A stretch of 64,000 nt of DNA, from positions 1,054,001 to 1,118,000 of the forward strand of contig OZ223471.1 of NCBI GenBank assembly GCA_965140775.1, written 5' to 3'. The notes under the pieces are model-generated. The model saw only the letters and a list, made by a program, of their open reading frames with translations, did no database searches and was not told the origin of the DNA. This document shows positions 34,094 to 42,398 of the stretch, piece after piece. The first letter of the stretch is position 1; every line of letters starts with the position of its first letter. Both the position numbers and the translations under genes were made by a program. The stretch comes from UBA6244 sp965140775. GTDB lineage: Bacteria; Bacteroidota; Bacteroidia; Bacteroidales; F082.

Positions 34094-35137
34094 TTAGTCC
34101 AATGCGGCTATGGAGTTTTCAAGTAATTTTTTGATATACTTGGGGTTGTGTACACCTAAACTTTTGTCTTCGGTAAGGGCTTTGTAGTTTAAGCAAGCAC
34201 CTGCTACAACACCGGGATATAAACCGTTAACTGAGTTGTCGCTTCCTTCGGCAGTGATGCCGGCAGCGTCCAGTTTCACTTTCAGTTCAGCCAATAAGGT
34301 GCTGATTTCAGCCTGAAATTCTTCAGTCATGGCTTGCACATCTTCACCTGCATGACAGCCGCTGGTTTCGCAACCTGCAGTGTTCAATACGGTGCTTCCG
34401 TGATAGTCGTATCCCATCCACATGGTGTGTCCACCTGATTGAGTTCCATAGGCTTCGGCCATATGGCAGGTAACGCAAGCGTCGGCAATTTGGGTGGCAT
34501 GAGCCGAGTTAACCAGTCCGCTTCCAACTTCAAAGAGTCCCATGCCTACACCGGCCAAAGAGTTGGCTTGAGGGCCATGGTGTACACCATAACGTGAAGA
34601 AGTAACTTCAATTTCAGGACCACCGGCTACAGGGAAAGGATCCACTGTACGTCCCTGGTGACAGCTGGCACAAACATTACCTTTACCAAAATCATGGGTA
34701 GCTCCACCAGTGTTTCTCAGTTCAACAGGCGTAGTTACTGTTAAAGCTAGATCAGCTGCAGTGTAGGTCTGATGAATTTCGTGACAAGTGTAGCAGTTCT
34801 GTGGGTTTGGATTGTCGATTTTGGCACCGGCAGCTTCCCAATCGTAGCTTCCGTCGAGGTTGCCTAAGAAACCCTGGCTGGTGTGACATACTGCACATTC
34901 GCCTTCGTTTCTTTCAAAAGCAGCTCCTGTTGCATGCATGGAACTTGCCCATTGGTTTTCTCTGGCGTACAACATTTGGTTGTCGCTGTGACATTCGATA
35001 CAAGTGGCTGTTCCATCAGTACCGTTGGTGCCGTCTTTTCCGGCGATTCCTTGTGGACCTTCCTTGGTACAAGAAGCGCTAACAAGCAGCATCAAGGCTA
35101 CTCCACCGATAAAGAAAAAATTGTTAATTTTTTTCAT
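34094..35137 (-). CDS. Hexahaem cytochrome c lipoprotein with collagen-like stalk
   Basis: A 347-residue lipoprotein (lipobox VSASC, Cys23). Right after the lipid anchor come six Gly-x-y triplets (residues 27-44, GPQGIAGKDGTNGTDGTA). The haem domain follows: CIECH, CAVCH, CYTCH, CASCH and CVTCH, plus a CxxxxCH site (CETSGCH) that can also bind haem. A helical tail follows residue 260. The stalk would hold the haem part away from the membrane, consistent with a terminal outer-membrane or surface electron carrier. It is the first gene of the minus-strand set, divergent from regulator 2. Confidence 0.85.
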   Translation of the reverse strand: MKKINNFFFIGGVALMLLVSASCTKEGPQGIAGKDGTNGTDGTATCIECHSDNQMLYARENQWASSMHATGAAFERNEGECAVCHTSQGFLGNLDGSYDWEAAGAKIDNPNPQNCYTCHEIHQTYTAADLALTVTTPVELRNTGGATHDFGKGNVCASCHQGRTVDPFPVAGGPEIEVTSSRYGVHHGPQANSLAGVGMGLFEVGSGLVNSAHATQIADACVTCHMAEAYGTQSGGHTMWMGYDYHGSTVLNTAGCETSGCHAGEDVQAMTEEFQAEISTLLAELKVKLDAAGITAEGSDNSVNGLYPGVVAGACLNYKALTEDKSLGVHNPKYIKKLLENSIAALD

Positions 35138-35216
35138 GATTATTGTTGATTTTAGTTAGAATGATTTCGCAGTACAAGAGTAACCATATTGATGTCTGGC
35201 TCAGTAGCAGAATACA

Positions 35217-35226
35217 TGACATGTCA
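35217..35226. promoter_or_regulatory. TGACATGTCA palindrome, site 1 of the control region
   Basis: A 10-bp perfect palindrome with the same TGACAT/ATGTCA arms as site 2, minus two central bases. Its centre is 43 bases from that of site 2. Confidence 0.4.
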
Positions 35227-35256
35227 GCATCATTTTTCGTAATAAATCGTTTTTAA

Positions 35257-35272
35257 ATTGACATATGTCAAT
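35257..35272. promoter_or_regulatory. ATTGACATATGTCAAT palindrome, site 2, Fnr-type
   Basis: A 16-bp perfect palindrome. TTGAC-N4-GTCAA has the exact geometry of Crp/Fnr-family operators, differing from TTGAT-N4-ATCAA at one position per half. Confidence 0.6.
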
Positions 35273-35279
35273 ATTTATC

Positions 35280-35295
35280 TTGATATTTGCATCAA
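35280..35295. promoter_or_regulatory. TTGATATTTGCATCAA, site 3, Fnr-like
   Basis: The Fnr half sites TTGAT and ATCAA are separated by six rather than four bases. It is centred 23 bases from site 2, about two helical turns, and 56 bases before the regulator 2 gene. Confidence 0.5.
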
Positions 35296-35350
35296 GGAAA
35301 GAGTGTTTTGTTTTCAGAAAGTATTAAATAATTGATTACAAGGGAATTGT

Positions 35351-36046
35351 ATGACGGAGTTTTGTAAGTCCACAAGTTGTAACGATTGTAACAAGAGGTT
35401 GAGCCTGTTTAGGTCGTTAACCAAAGAGCAGTTGGATACGATGAACGAAGCACGTTTTGAAGTGCATTATGCGCCCGGTGAAACCATCTTTAAACAAGGG
35501 GGACCCCTAACCCATATTGCTACCCTTAATCAGGGTTTGGCAAAGATACATATGGAAAGTCAGGGAGGGCACAACCATATTTTAAGTGTGGTAAAACCGG
35601 TTTGCGTCATAGGTGGTCCCGGATTTTTGGTGGACAACCGCCATCACAGCACAGTAACTGCCCTTACCGACGCTTCTGCTTGTTTTATCCGAATCGATTC
35701 GTTTAAAAAGGTGCTGGAGGAGAACAGCCGATTTGCCCTCGATATGATTTCATATCTTAATAAAGTAGTTATACGCCATTATCACCGTATCGGCAATTTA
35801 GCTCATAAGCACATGCAGGGAAAGCTGGCCGAAGCCTTGATTTATTTGTCGGAAGATGTGTTTGAAAGCAACAATTTTAAATCCCACTTGTCGCGGCAGG
35901 ATATGGCCGAACTCACCGGTATGACCAAGGAAAGCGTTATCCGTGTACTAAAGGAGTGGAAAGAAGAAGGTGTAGTTGATTGTAAATCCGACTATTTTGA
36001 AATCCTCAATAAAGAATCACTGGTAAAAATTGCCCGGGTTGGGTAG
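35351..36046 (+). CDS. Crp/Fnr-family regulator 2 with N-terminal cysteine cluster
   Basis: A 231-residue regulator: barrel domain about 22-140 (YAPGETIFKQGGPLTH, VCVIGGPGFLV) and winged helix about 165-225 (LSRQDMAELTGMTKESVIRVLKEW). Cysteines 5, 10 and 13 (FCKSTSCNDC) resemble the N-terminal cluster ligands of Fnr. A further Cys in the barrel (KPVCVIG) could be the fourth, so Fe-S sensing of oxygen or NO is plausible but unproven. It is divergent from the hexahaem gene; the shared upstream region holds three palindromes, so it may control itself and the cytochromes. Confidence 0.88.
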   Translation: MTEFCKSTSCNDCNKRLSLFRSLTKEQLDTMNEARFEVHYAPGETIFKQGGPLTHIATLNQGLAKIHMESQGGHNHILSVVKPVCVIGGPGFLVDNRHHSTVTALTDASACFIRIDSFKKVLEENSRFALDMISYLNKVVIRHYHRIGNLAHKHMQGKLAEALIYLSEDVFESNNFKSHLSRQDMAELTGMTKESVIRVLKEWKEEGVVDCKSDYFEILNKESLVKIARVG

Positions 36047-36105
36047 TTCAAAGTTTTTTGCTAAAACTGCCCCAAGACTTGGATTACAACATAGAAGACA
36101 GTTTC

Positions 36106-36291
36106 TTAATCGGAGTCTTTTCCCGAAAGTATTTCCTGGATATCATCATGACACGAACCGCATACTGTTCCGGCTTCAAGGAGGTCGCCTATCCTGTCAA
36201 TGCTGTTGGCACCCTGATTGGTGATGGCTTCCTGAATTTCGCCTCGGGTAATTTGCATGCAGTTGCAGATGATGTCGTCGGGTGATTTCAT
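36106..36291 (-). CDS. BFD-like [2Fe-2S]-binding protein
   Basis: A 61-residue protein with the four cysteines of the BFD fold: CNC near the N-terminus (IICNCMQITRGEI) and CGSC near the end (GTVCGSCHDDI). This fold binds a [2Fe-2S] cluster in Bfd, nitrite reductases and NifU. The CGSCH looks like a haem motif, but there is no export signal. It is 12 bases after the ferredoxin-NADP reductase, so the two form a small redox operon, perhaps reductase and electron carrier. Confidence 0.85.
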   Translation of the reverse strand: MKSPDDIICNCMQITRGEIQEAITNQGANSIDRIGDLLEAGTVCGSCHDDIQEILSGKDSD

Positions 36292-36303
36292 GATAAATAT
36301 GGA

Positions 36304-37113
36304 TTAAAACTCTTCGGCGTGAATTTGTCCGGGACTGGTTTTTTTGTGATCGGTAAAGCCGTCTTCAGATAACAACTCTTTCATTCCGTCCACCATTCTG
36401 GGGTTGCCACACAAGAAAATCTCGGTATTGTCGGGCATGGGTCTGAATCCCCATTTTTCTTCCATCAGTCCGGATTCCCAGATTTCGCCAATAAAGCGGG
36501 TATCGCCATTCCATCCGGAAGGTTCTTTGGCCGGTTCGGTAATGGTGGGATGATAGCTGAAATTTTTGAACATGCTGGCCAATAATTTCAATTCCGACGA
36601 ATAACCCAAATCCCAACTGTTGGAGGCGCCATGAATTACCATGATGTTCCCCTTTCTGCTCAAGGCATTGGAGCGCAGCATACTCATATAGGGGGCAACG
36701 CCGGTGCCGGTGGCTATTAAAATAACGTGGCGCTCAGAAGGAATCTCATCCAGCGTAAACATGCCCACGGCCTTTTTCCCCATCCAGATTTTGTCACCAA
36801 TTTTTAACTCAAACAATCGTGGAGTTAGCTGACCCGAATGAACCAAAGTAACGTAAAATTCTACCACATCTTCGGTGGAAGAGGACGCAATGGAATAGGC
36901 TCTTTTAATCAGTTTGTCTTCCTTGGGTTGAGCAAACTCTTCGGTGGATTCTTTACATCGCGGTGCATCGGGGGGCAATCCCAGAGCCACAAACTGTCCG
37001 GCAATAAACGAAGGAAATTTCCAGTCGATGGGTTTCACTTTCACAATTTTCATGATCGGCGACACCTGTATTGTTTGGGTGATCACGCAATTCAACTCTG
37101 ATGACAAGTCCAT
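36304..37113 (-). CDS. Ferredoxin-NADP+ reductase, Fpr type
   Basis: A 269-residue flavoprotein. The FAD domain has RAYSIASS, then EFYVTLVHSGQLT and a GKKAVGMFTL phosphate-binding stretch. The NAD(P) domain has ATGTGVAPYMSML and FLCGNPRMVDG. The C-terminus GQIHAEEF resembles bacterial Fpr tails. An insertion of about 20 residues (DAPRCKESTEEFAQPKED) before the FAD motif is unusual. It exchanges electrons between NADPH and a ferredoxin or flavodoxin; the small BFD protein next to it is a likely partner. Confidence 0.9.
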   Translation of the reverse strand: MDLSSELNCVITQTIQVSPIMKIVKVKPIDWKFPSFIAGQFVALGLPPDAPRCKESTEEFAQPKEDKLIKRAYSIASSSTEDVVEFYVTLVHSGQLTPRLFELKIGDKIWMGKKAVGMFTLDEIPSERHVILIATGTGVAPYMSMLRSNALSRKGNIMVIHGASNSWDLGYSSELKLLASMFKNFSYHPTITEPAKEPSGWNGDTRFIGEIWESGLMEEKWGFRPMPDNTEIFLCGNPRMVDGMKELLSEDGFTDHKKTSPGQIHAEEF

Positions 37114-37187
37114 TTAGGTATTATTTGGTTTGAGAGCGCAAAAGTACAAAAGTTTGGGTTTTTCCAAGTCCTCGTTGTGCTTTTACT

Positions 37188-37195
37188 TATTTTTG
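37188..37195 (+). promoter_or_regulatory. TAnnTTTG box of the beta-mannosidase gene
   Basis: TATTTTTG ends one base before the ATG at 37197, so that codon is at or before the transcript start. The next in-frame ATG at 37221 is therefore chosen. Confidence 0.45.
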
Positions 37196-37220
37196 AATGT
37201 TCCAAAAACCGAAAGTCGTC

Positions 37221-39740
37221 ATGAATATTTTTCGCCGGAGTTGGTGGTTATTGGGTTTGGTGTTGGTTTCGTGTCAGCATACCCATCATTTTCAATTGGA
37301 TTTAAAAAAGGAGGTCTGGAGTTTAAATTCCATGTCCGATTCCATTCATCTCAACACGGTTGACCCGGGCGACGTGCACCTGGCCTTGATGTCGAAAGGG
37401 GTGATTCCTGATCCTTATGATGGTGACAATGAATTGAAAGTGCAATGGGTGGGCGAAACCAACTGGTGTTTTGAAACCCGGTTTGATGTGCCCCGGGAGT
37501 TGTTAAAGCAAGACCACCTACAACTTGTGTGCAATGGTTTGGATACCTATGCCGATGTTTGGCTCAACAACCAAAAAATACTTGGTGCCAACAATATGTT
37601 TCGCAAGTGGCAAGTGCCTGTTCGTCGTTTTTTGCATGAGGGTTCCAACCAACTGAAAATTTGTTTTTATTCTCCTTTGGAAATCAACCGTCAAAAACAA
37701 GGAGCTTATGGAATTCCGCTTCCCGAAGAGCGGGCTTTTACTCGTAAGGCACCCTACCAGTTTGGGTGGGACTGGGGGCCAAAACTAATTACCATGGGCG
37801 TATGGAAAGAAGTGTATCTGGAAGCCTGGAGTGGTTGGAAATTGAGGGATGTGTTTGTTAATCAGCAAGTGATAACGGATTCGGTGGCTCAAGTAACAGT
37901 TGTGGTGAATATTGAAAGTGATGAGGCCCAAACAGCCACCATAATTGTTGCAGCCGACGATTATCCTGCAACAGAAAAAAAACAAGTGCTGACGGCCGGA
38001 ACTCAAACCATCGAAATCCCACTTACACTTTACGAGCCAAATCTATGGTACCCCAACGGGATGGGGGATGCTGACCTTACTTCTTTTAAAGTAAGTGTTC
38101 AGGTGGACGAGGTGGTACAAACTATGGAGGTATCTACCGGGTTGCGCAGTGCAGAACTTGTGCAACAACCCGACGAGGGTGGTTACAGTTTTTATTTTCA
38201 GATAAACGGACAGCCTACCTATATTAAAGGAGCCAACTACATTCCTCAGGATAATTTTCTGACAAGGGTTTCGCGTCAAAAAACAAAGGATTTGTTGCTA
38301 ATGGCTCAGCAATCGCACATAAATATGCTGCGGGTTTGGGGAGGTGGTGTGTATGAAACAGATGATTTTTATTCACTTTGCGACTCGTTGGGAATCATGG
38401 TTTGGCAGGATTTTATGTTTGCCGGAACCGTATATCCCGGTGATTCAGCTTTTGTGGAAAATGTAAAACAGGAAGCCCATCAGCAAATTGTGAGGTTGCG
38501 AAATCACCCTTCAATTGTGTTGTGGTGTGGCAATAATGAAGTGGACGAAGCGTGGCATAACTGGGGTTGGCAACGATCGTTGGGATATGGTGCTGCCGAT
38601 TCCACTAAACTTTGGAACGATTACCTCTATCTTTTTGAGGAAGTGTTGCCCGGCCTTGTGGCGGCTTATGCTCCGCATGTGAATTATGTGCCCAGTTCGC
38701 CTGCCAACGGCTGGGGCAGGGAAGTGGCTTACCAAAAAGGCGATGTGCATTACTGGGGTGTGTGGTGGGGGGAAGCACCTTTTGAGGAATATGAAACGAA
38801 GGTGGGACGTTTTGTGAGTGAATATGGTTTTCAGGGAATGCCTGATATCAAGACCATTGAATTATTTACCAAACCCGAGGACAGGAATCTGGATTCGGAA
38901 GTCATGGCTTCTCATCAGAAACACCCCAGAGGTAAGGAGCTGATACAAACTTATATGGAGCGTGATTACAAAGTTCCCGAAAGTTTTGAAGATTATGTGT
39001 ATGTAAGTCAGTTGCTTCAGGCACGGGGCGTCGTCACGGCCATCGAAGCCCACCGAAGGGCACGACCCTACAACATGGGGACGATGTATTGGCAGTTGAA
39101 CGATAGTTGGCCGGTAACTTCCTGGTCGGGAATCGACTACAACCTTCGTCCTAAAGCGGTACAGTATGCCATCACCAAGGCTTACGACAGGTTTTTAATA
39201 TCCTTTACGGAAGAAACTGACAGCCTTGCTATGTGGGTGGTGTCGGATTGTTTTGTGGATCGAACGCCAACGTTGCAATGGTGGCTAATCGACTTTGACG
39301 GGGATACCCTGACCGGGGGCGAAAACAATTTTGAATTGCCTGCCGGAAGTTCGGTGGTGGCAACCAGAGAGGCTTTAAAATCGATTGTTTCACCAAATGT
39401 TCTCAAATCGAAGGTGGTGTTGTCAGCCAGAGTTTGGGACGGGGATTATTTATTGGCCGATGGGCTGCATTATTTTGTTGCGCCCAAATATCTTCAACTA
39501 TCCGAAAATCCTGAAATTACAATGGAGGTTAATAGGTTAAGTGATGGTTATCAGCTAACCTTGAGCAGCCAAAAGCTGGCGAAAAATCTATGGCTCCAAG
39601 CAACCACTGACGGTTGGTGGAGTGATAACTATTTTGATTTGTTGGCGGGAGAGCGTGTGGAGGTGTTTTTTCAGACGGGTGATACTTTGGGTGAGTCGGA
39701 ATTTTTTGTGAGGTCGCTGGGGGAGGTATATTTGCGCTGA
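37221..39740 (+). CDS. GH2 beta-mannosidase lipoprotein
   Basis: An 839-residue glycoside hydrolase family 2 enzyme. It has lipobox VLVSC, an N-terminal sugar-binding domain (about 20-190, ending RKAPYQFGWDWGPKL, typical of beta-mannosidases), an Ig-like domain and a TIM barrel (from about 310). The barrel has WCGNNEVDEAW (acid/base Glu) and VSEYGFQGMP (nucleophile Glu). It releases the single beta-mannose of N-glycan cores or mannan oligosaccharides. Its stop codon lies in the first unit of a satellite array, so the last residues may have been reshaped by the repeat. Confidence 0.93.
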   Translation: MNIFRRSWWLLGLVLVSCQHTHHFQLDLKKEVWSLNSMSDSIHLNTVDPGDVHLALMSKGVIPDPYDGDNELKVQWVGETNWCFETRFDVPRELLKQDHLQLVCNGLDTYADVWLNNQKILGANNMFRKWQVPVRRFLHEGSNQLKICFYSPLEINRQKQGAYGIPLPEERAFTRKAPYQFGWDWGPKLITMGVWKEVYLEAWSGWKLRDVFVNQQVITDSVAQVTVVVNIESDEAQTATIIVAADDYPATEKKQVLTAGTQTIEIPLTLYEPNLWYPNGMGDADLTSFKVSVQVDEVVQTMEVSTGLRSAELVQQPDEGGYSFYFQINGQPTYIKGANYIPQDNFLTRVSRQKTKDLLLMAQQSHINMLRVWGGGVYETDDFYSLCDSLGIMVWQDFMFAGTVYPGDSAFVENVKQEAHQQIVRLRNHPSIVLWCGNNEVDEAWHNWGWQRSLGYGAADSTKLWNDYLYLFEEVLPGLVAAYAPHVNYVPSSPANGWGREVAYQKGDVHYWGVWWGEAPFEEYETKVGRFVSEYGFQGMPDIKTIELFTKPEDRNLDSEVMASHQKHPRGKELIQTYMERDYKVPESFEDYVYVSQLLQARGVVTAIEAHRRARPYNMGTMYWQLNDSWPVTSWSGIDYNLRPKAVQYAITKAYDRFLISFTEETDSLAMWVVSDCFVDRTPTLQWWLIDFDGDTLTGGENNFELPAGSSVVATREALKSIVSPNVLKSKVVLSARVWDGDYLLADGLHYFVAPKYLQLSENPEITMEVNRLSDGYQLTLSSQKLAKNLWLQATTDGWWSDNYFDLLAGERVEVFFQTGDTLGESEFFVRSLGEVYLR

Positions 39741-39998
39741 TTTTTTTTGGACGCTGATTTGTTTTTTTTGGACGCAGATTGACGCAGATAAACGCTGATT
39801 TGTTTTTTTGGACGCAGATTTACGCAGATAAACGCTGATTTGTTTTTTTGGACGCAGACTTACGCAGATAAACGCTGATTTGTTTTTTTTAGACGCTGAT
39901 ATGCGCTGAGAAACGCTGATTTGTTTTTTTTAGACGCTGATTTACGCTGATTTACGCTGATTTACGCTGATTTCGCAGATGAACGCTGATTTGTTTTA
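39734..39998. repeat. Nested tandem repeat, about 40-bp unit
   Basis: About five units of GACGCAGATTTACGCAGATAAACGCTGATTTG plus T-run (unit about 40-41 bp). They are built from shorter 10-11 base steps ACGCWGATTT. The last unit expands the short step to four copies. The first unit contains the stop codon of the beta-mannosidase gene. There are no CRISPR-like spacers. Confidence 0.9.
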
Positions 39999-40097
39999 TT
40001 GGAATTTTACAAAGATTTATTAGTCAATAATTTATGTTTTAATCTTTTGTCCAAGGGCTTTCGGGAAAAATTCAATAAATCCACAATTCAAGTTGAA

Positions 40098-40439
40098 TCA
40101 AAACATCAAATACATTTTCTTCTTTTGTTTCCATCCCGCCTGATTTTCGTAGTCCACAAAGAATATCTTTAAATCCGCTTGATTTTCATAATCAACAAAA
40201 TAAATGGTTTTGTCGGCCTGGTTTTCATAATCTGTAAAAAACCATTTTCCATTATTTTCTCCCGCCTGATTCTCATATTTTATCCGAAAAACACATAAAT
40301 CGGCCTGGTTTTCATATTTCACCACGAAAACTTTTACGTCTGCCTGATTTTCATAGTCCACCGAAAACACTTTTTGTCCGTGAACCAAGCTTACGCCACT
40401 GGTGAGCAGAACGATCGTGAGCCAGAAACTTCTCATCAT
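40098..40439 (-). CDS. Secreted YENQA-repeat protein, DUF6150-like
   Basis: A 113-residue protein with a signal peptide (ends LVHGQ). The mature part is six repeats of 13-16 residues with the consensus (K)VFxVDYENQAD, differing mainly in the hydrophobic strand part. A basic tail follows (WKQKKKMYLMF). The pattern resembles the short DUF6150 family; no function is known. The strand-turn periodicity suggests a small solenoid or stacked beta structure. It is transcribed alone next to the satellite array. Confidence 0.75.
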   Translation of the reverse strand: MMRSFWLTIVLLTSGVSLVHGQKVFSVDYENQADVKVFVVKYENQADLCVFRIKYENQAGENNGKWFFTDYENQADKTIYFVDYENQADLKIFFVDYENQAGWKQKKKMYLMF

Positions 40440-40637
40440 ATCTGATTTGTTGATTGTAATAATAGGTTAACTCACCAAAGATATAAAACTTTCAGATAAA
40501 CGTCTGCACAATTTATTTTTCAGATACATGGATGAAACCATCTGCTTTTACGCTCACATTTTCCCTAATTTTACCGCGAAATCCAAGGTTTTTTGGCGAG
40601 GATTTCTTTAAAACCAACTTTCATAAATTGTTGCTTC

Positions 40638-42068
40638 ATGAAAGATAGAATTTCCGCAGCGTATAGTCCGGAAGCATTTAAAAAAGTGGGATACGAGCTG
40701 GTGGACATGCTTGCTCAATATCTGGCAGATGCCCAACAGGAGAAAATTCCGGTAAACACCCATATCGAACCCGATGAGCAGTTGGCATTTTGGAAAAATC
40801 TGAAGGCAGATCTGGAACATCCTGAAACCCTTTTCAGTGAGGTGATCAAAAAGTCCATTCAAATCCACCATCCCCGATATATGGGACATCAGGTTTGTGC
40901 GCCCGCACCCATGGGTGCCTTGGCAAGCATGGTAAGTTCGGTGCTCAACAATGGCATGGCCATCTACGAAATGGGCGGTCCTGCTACGGCCATGGAGAAA
41001 GTATCTGTTGATGTGATGCTGCAAAAGGTGGGTTTTGAGACAAATGGCGATGGTTACCTTACTTCGGGCGGAACCCTGGGAAACCTGACTGCCTTGTTGG
41101 CAGCCCGACAACAAGCCGTTTCGGGGGATGTATGGGAAAACGGTCTCAAACGCCAACTGGGGGTCATGGTTTCGTCGGAAGCGCACTACAGCGTCGATCG
41201 GGCATGCCGCGTCATGGGTTTGGGAGCTGATGGGATCATTAAAATTCCTGTGGATGCCGATTTTAGGATGAATACGAAGCTTTTGGAAACTTGCTATTTG
41301 GAAGCACAACACAAGGGTATTGAAGTGATGGCAGTGGTGGGCAGTGCTCCTTCCACCTCAACCGGAATGCACGACGATTTGGAGGCCATTGGTGCTTTCT
41401 GCAAGGAGCATGATTTGTGGTTTCATGTGGATGGAGCTCATGGCGGAGCAGCATTATTCTCCGAAAAATACCGTTACCTCTTGCAGGGGATTCATCTGGC
41501 CGACTCCATCGTAATAGATGGCCATAAGATGTTGATGACCCCGGCTTTGATGACTTTTGTGTTGTACAAAAACAAGATGAATTCCTTTGCCACCTTCCGG
41601 CAAAAAGCACAATATTTATTGGAAAAAACCGGCGAAGATGATTGGTATAACGGAGCCCGGCGAACCATGGAGTGTACCAAGTTAATGATGGGAATGAAGT
41701 TTTATACACTTTTGAAAATCCATGGAGAGGAGTTCTTTGGCGATTTTGTTACCCGCATGTACGACCTGGGGCGAACTTTTGCCGAAATGATCAAAACAAG
41801 ACCGTCATTTGAATTGGCCGTGGATCCCGATTCCAATATTGTGTGCTTCAGGTGGATAAGCAAAGACCTGACAGTGGACCAGTTAAATTTGAGAAATGCC
41901 CGCATTCGCGATCATATTTTAAAGAAGGGTGTGTATTATATCGTCCAGACCAACTTAAAAGGACTGGTTTACATGCGAACTACCCTCATGAATCCGTTTA
42001 CTACACAACCCATGCTAGTTCAATTGCTCGATGAGATTGAAGCAATTTCCGAGGCATTGAATGAGTAA
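40638..42068 (+). CDS. PLP-dependent group II amino-acid decarboxylase
   Basis: A 476-residue fold type I enzyme of the aromatic-amino-acid/glutamate decarboxylase family. It has HPRYMGHQVCAPAP, TSGGTLGNLTALLAAR, HVDGAHGGAAL (the Asp that contacts pyridoxal N1) and the PLP lysine in VIDGHKMLMTP. The substrate cannot be read from the sequence; aromatic amino acids, diaminobutyrate, glutamate or cysteine sulfinate are all possible. The upstream frame from 40593 is without support. It has no obvious operon partner. Confidence 0.88.
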   Translation: MKDRISAAYSPEAFKKVGYELVDMLAQYLADAQQEKIPVNTHIEPDEQLAFWKNLKADLEHPETLFSEVIKKSIQIHHPRYMGHQVCAPAPMGALASMVSSVLNNGMAIYEMGGPATAMEKVSVDVMLQKVGFETNGDGYLTSGGTLGNLTALLAARQQAVSGDVWENGLKRQLGVMVSSEAHYSVDRACRVMGLGADGIIKIPVDADFRMNTKLLETCYLEAQHKGIEVMAVVGSAPSTSTGMHDDLEAIGAFCKEHDLWFHVDGAHGGAALFSEKYRYLLQGIHLADSIVIDGHKMLMTPALMTFVLYKNKMNSFATFRQKAQYLLEKTGEDDWYNGARRTMECTKLMMGMKFYTLLKIHGEEFFGDFVTRMYDLGRTFAEMIKTRPSFELAVDPDSNIVCFRWISKDLTVDQLNLRNARIRDHILKKGVYYIVQTNLKGLVYMRTTLMNPFTTQPMLVQLLDEIEAISEALNE

Positions 42069-42386
42069 AAGCCTTCTCCCTGAAGCCGGAGGTTGTTCCG
42101 AGATCTTAGGTTGGTTTTCTGACACAATTTCTGACGTGCGGATGCCCGTTGACCCCCCTGTTTAAATTCGGGAAGTTTTTTAAGTGTTTGTTAAACAGAC
42201 ATATAACCTTTTTTGTTAGTTTTGTCATCTGCCCATTTGTCAAAACATGTCATTCAATTAAAGCTGTTAATTGATGGGGGTTTTTCGAAGATTTGACAGG
42301 AAAGTTTGGTGTTTTTATTGGTCATGATGAATATGGCATGAATATTGCAATTGTCATGGATAAATATTAACCAAAAAAGTTATAAA
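42069..42386. other. Intergenic DNA between decarboxylase and lipoprotein genes
   Basis: About 320 bases. It contains the inverted repeat TCAATTAA/TTAATTGA at 42254-42274 with a five-base spacer. No gene or clear terminator was recognised. Confidence 0.45.
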
Positions 42387-42394
42387 TATCTTTG
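42387..42394 (+). promoter_or_regulatory. TAnnTTTG box of the lipoprotein gene
   Basis: TATCTTTG, then four Ts, then the ATG at 42399; probably leaderless. Confidence 0.5.
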
Positions 42395-42398
42395 TTTT

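Noticed and set aside
36106..36291. A seventh c-type cytochrome (CGSCH motif)
   Set aside because: There is no export signal, and the CNC plus CGSC pattern fits the BFD [2Fe-2S] fold.
39734..39998. CRISPR array
   Set aside because: Units are directly tandem with T-runs, there are no unique spacers, and no cas gene is present.
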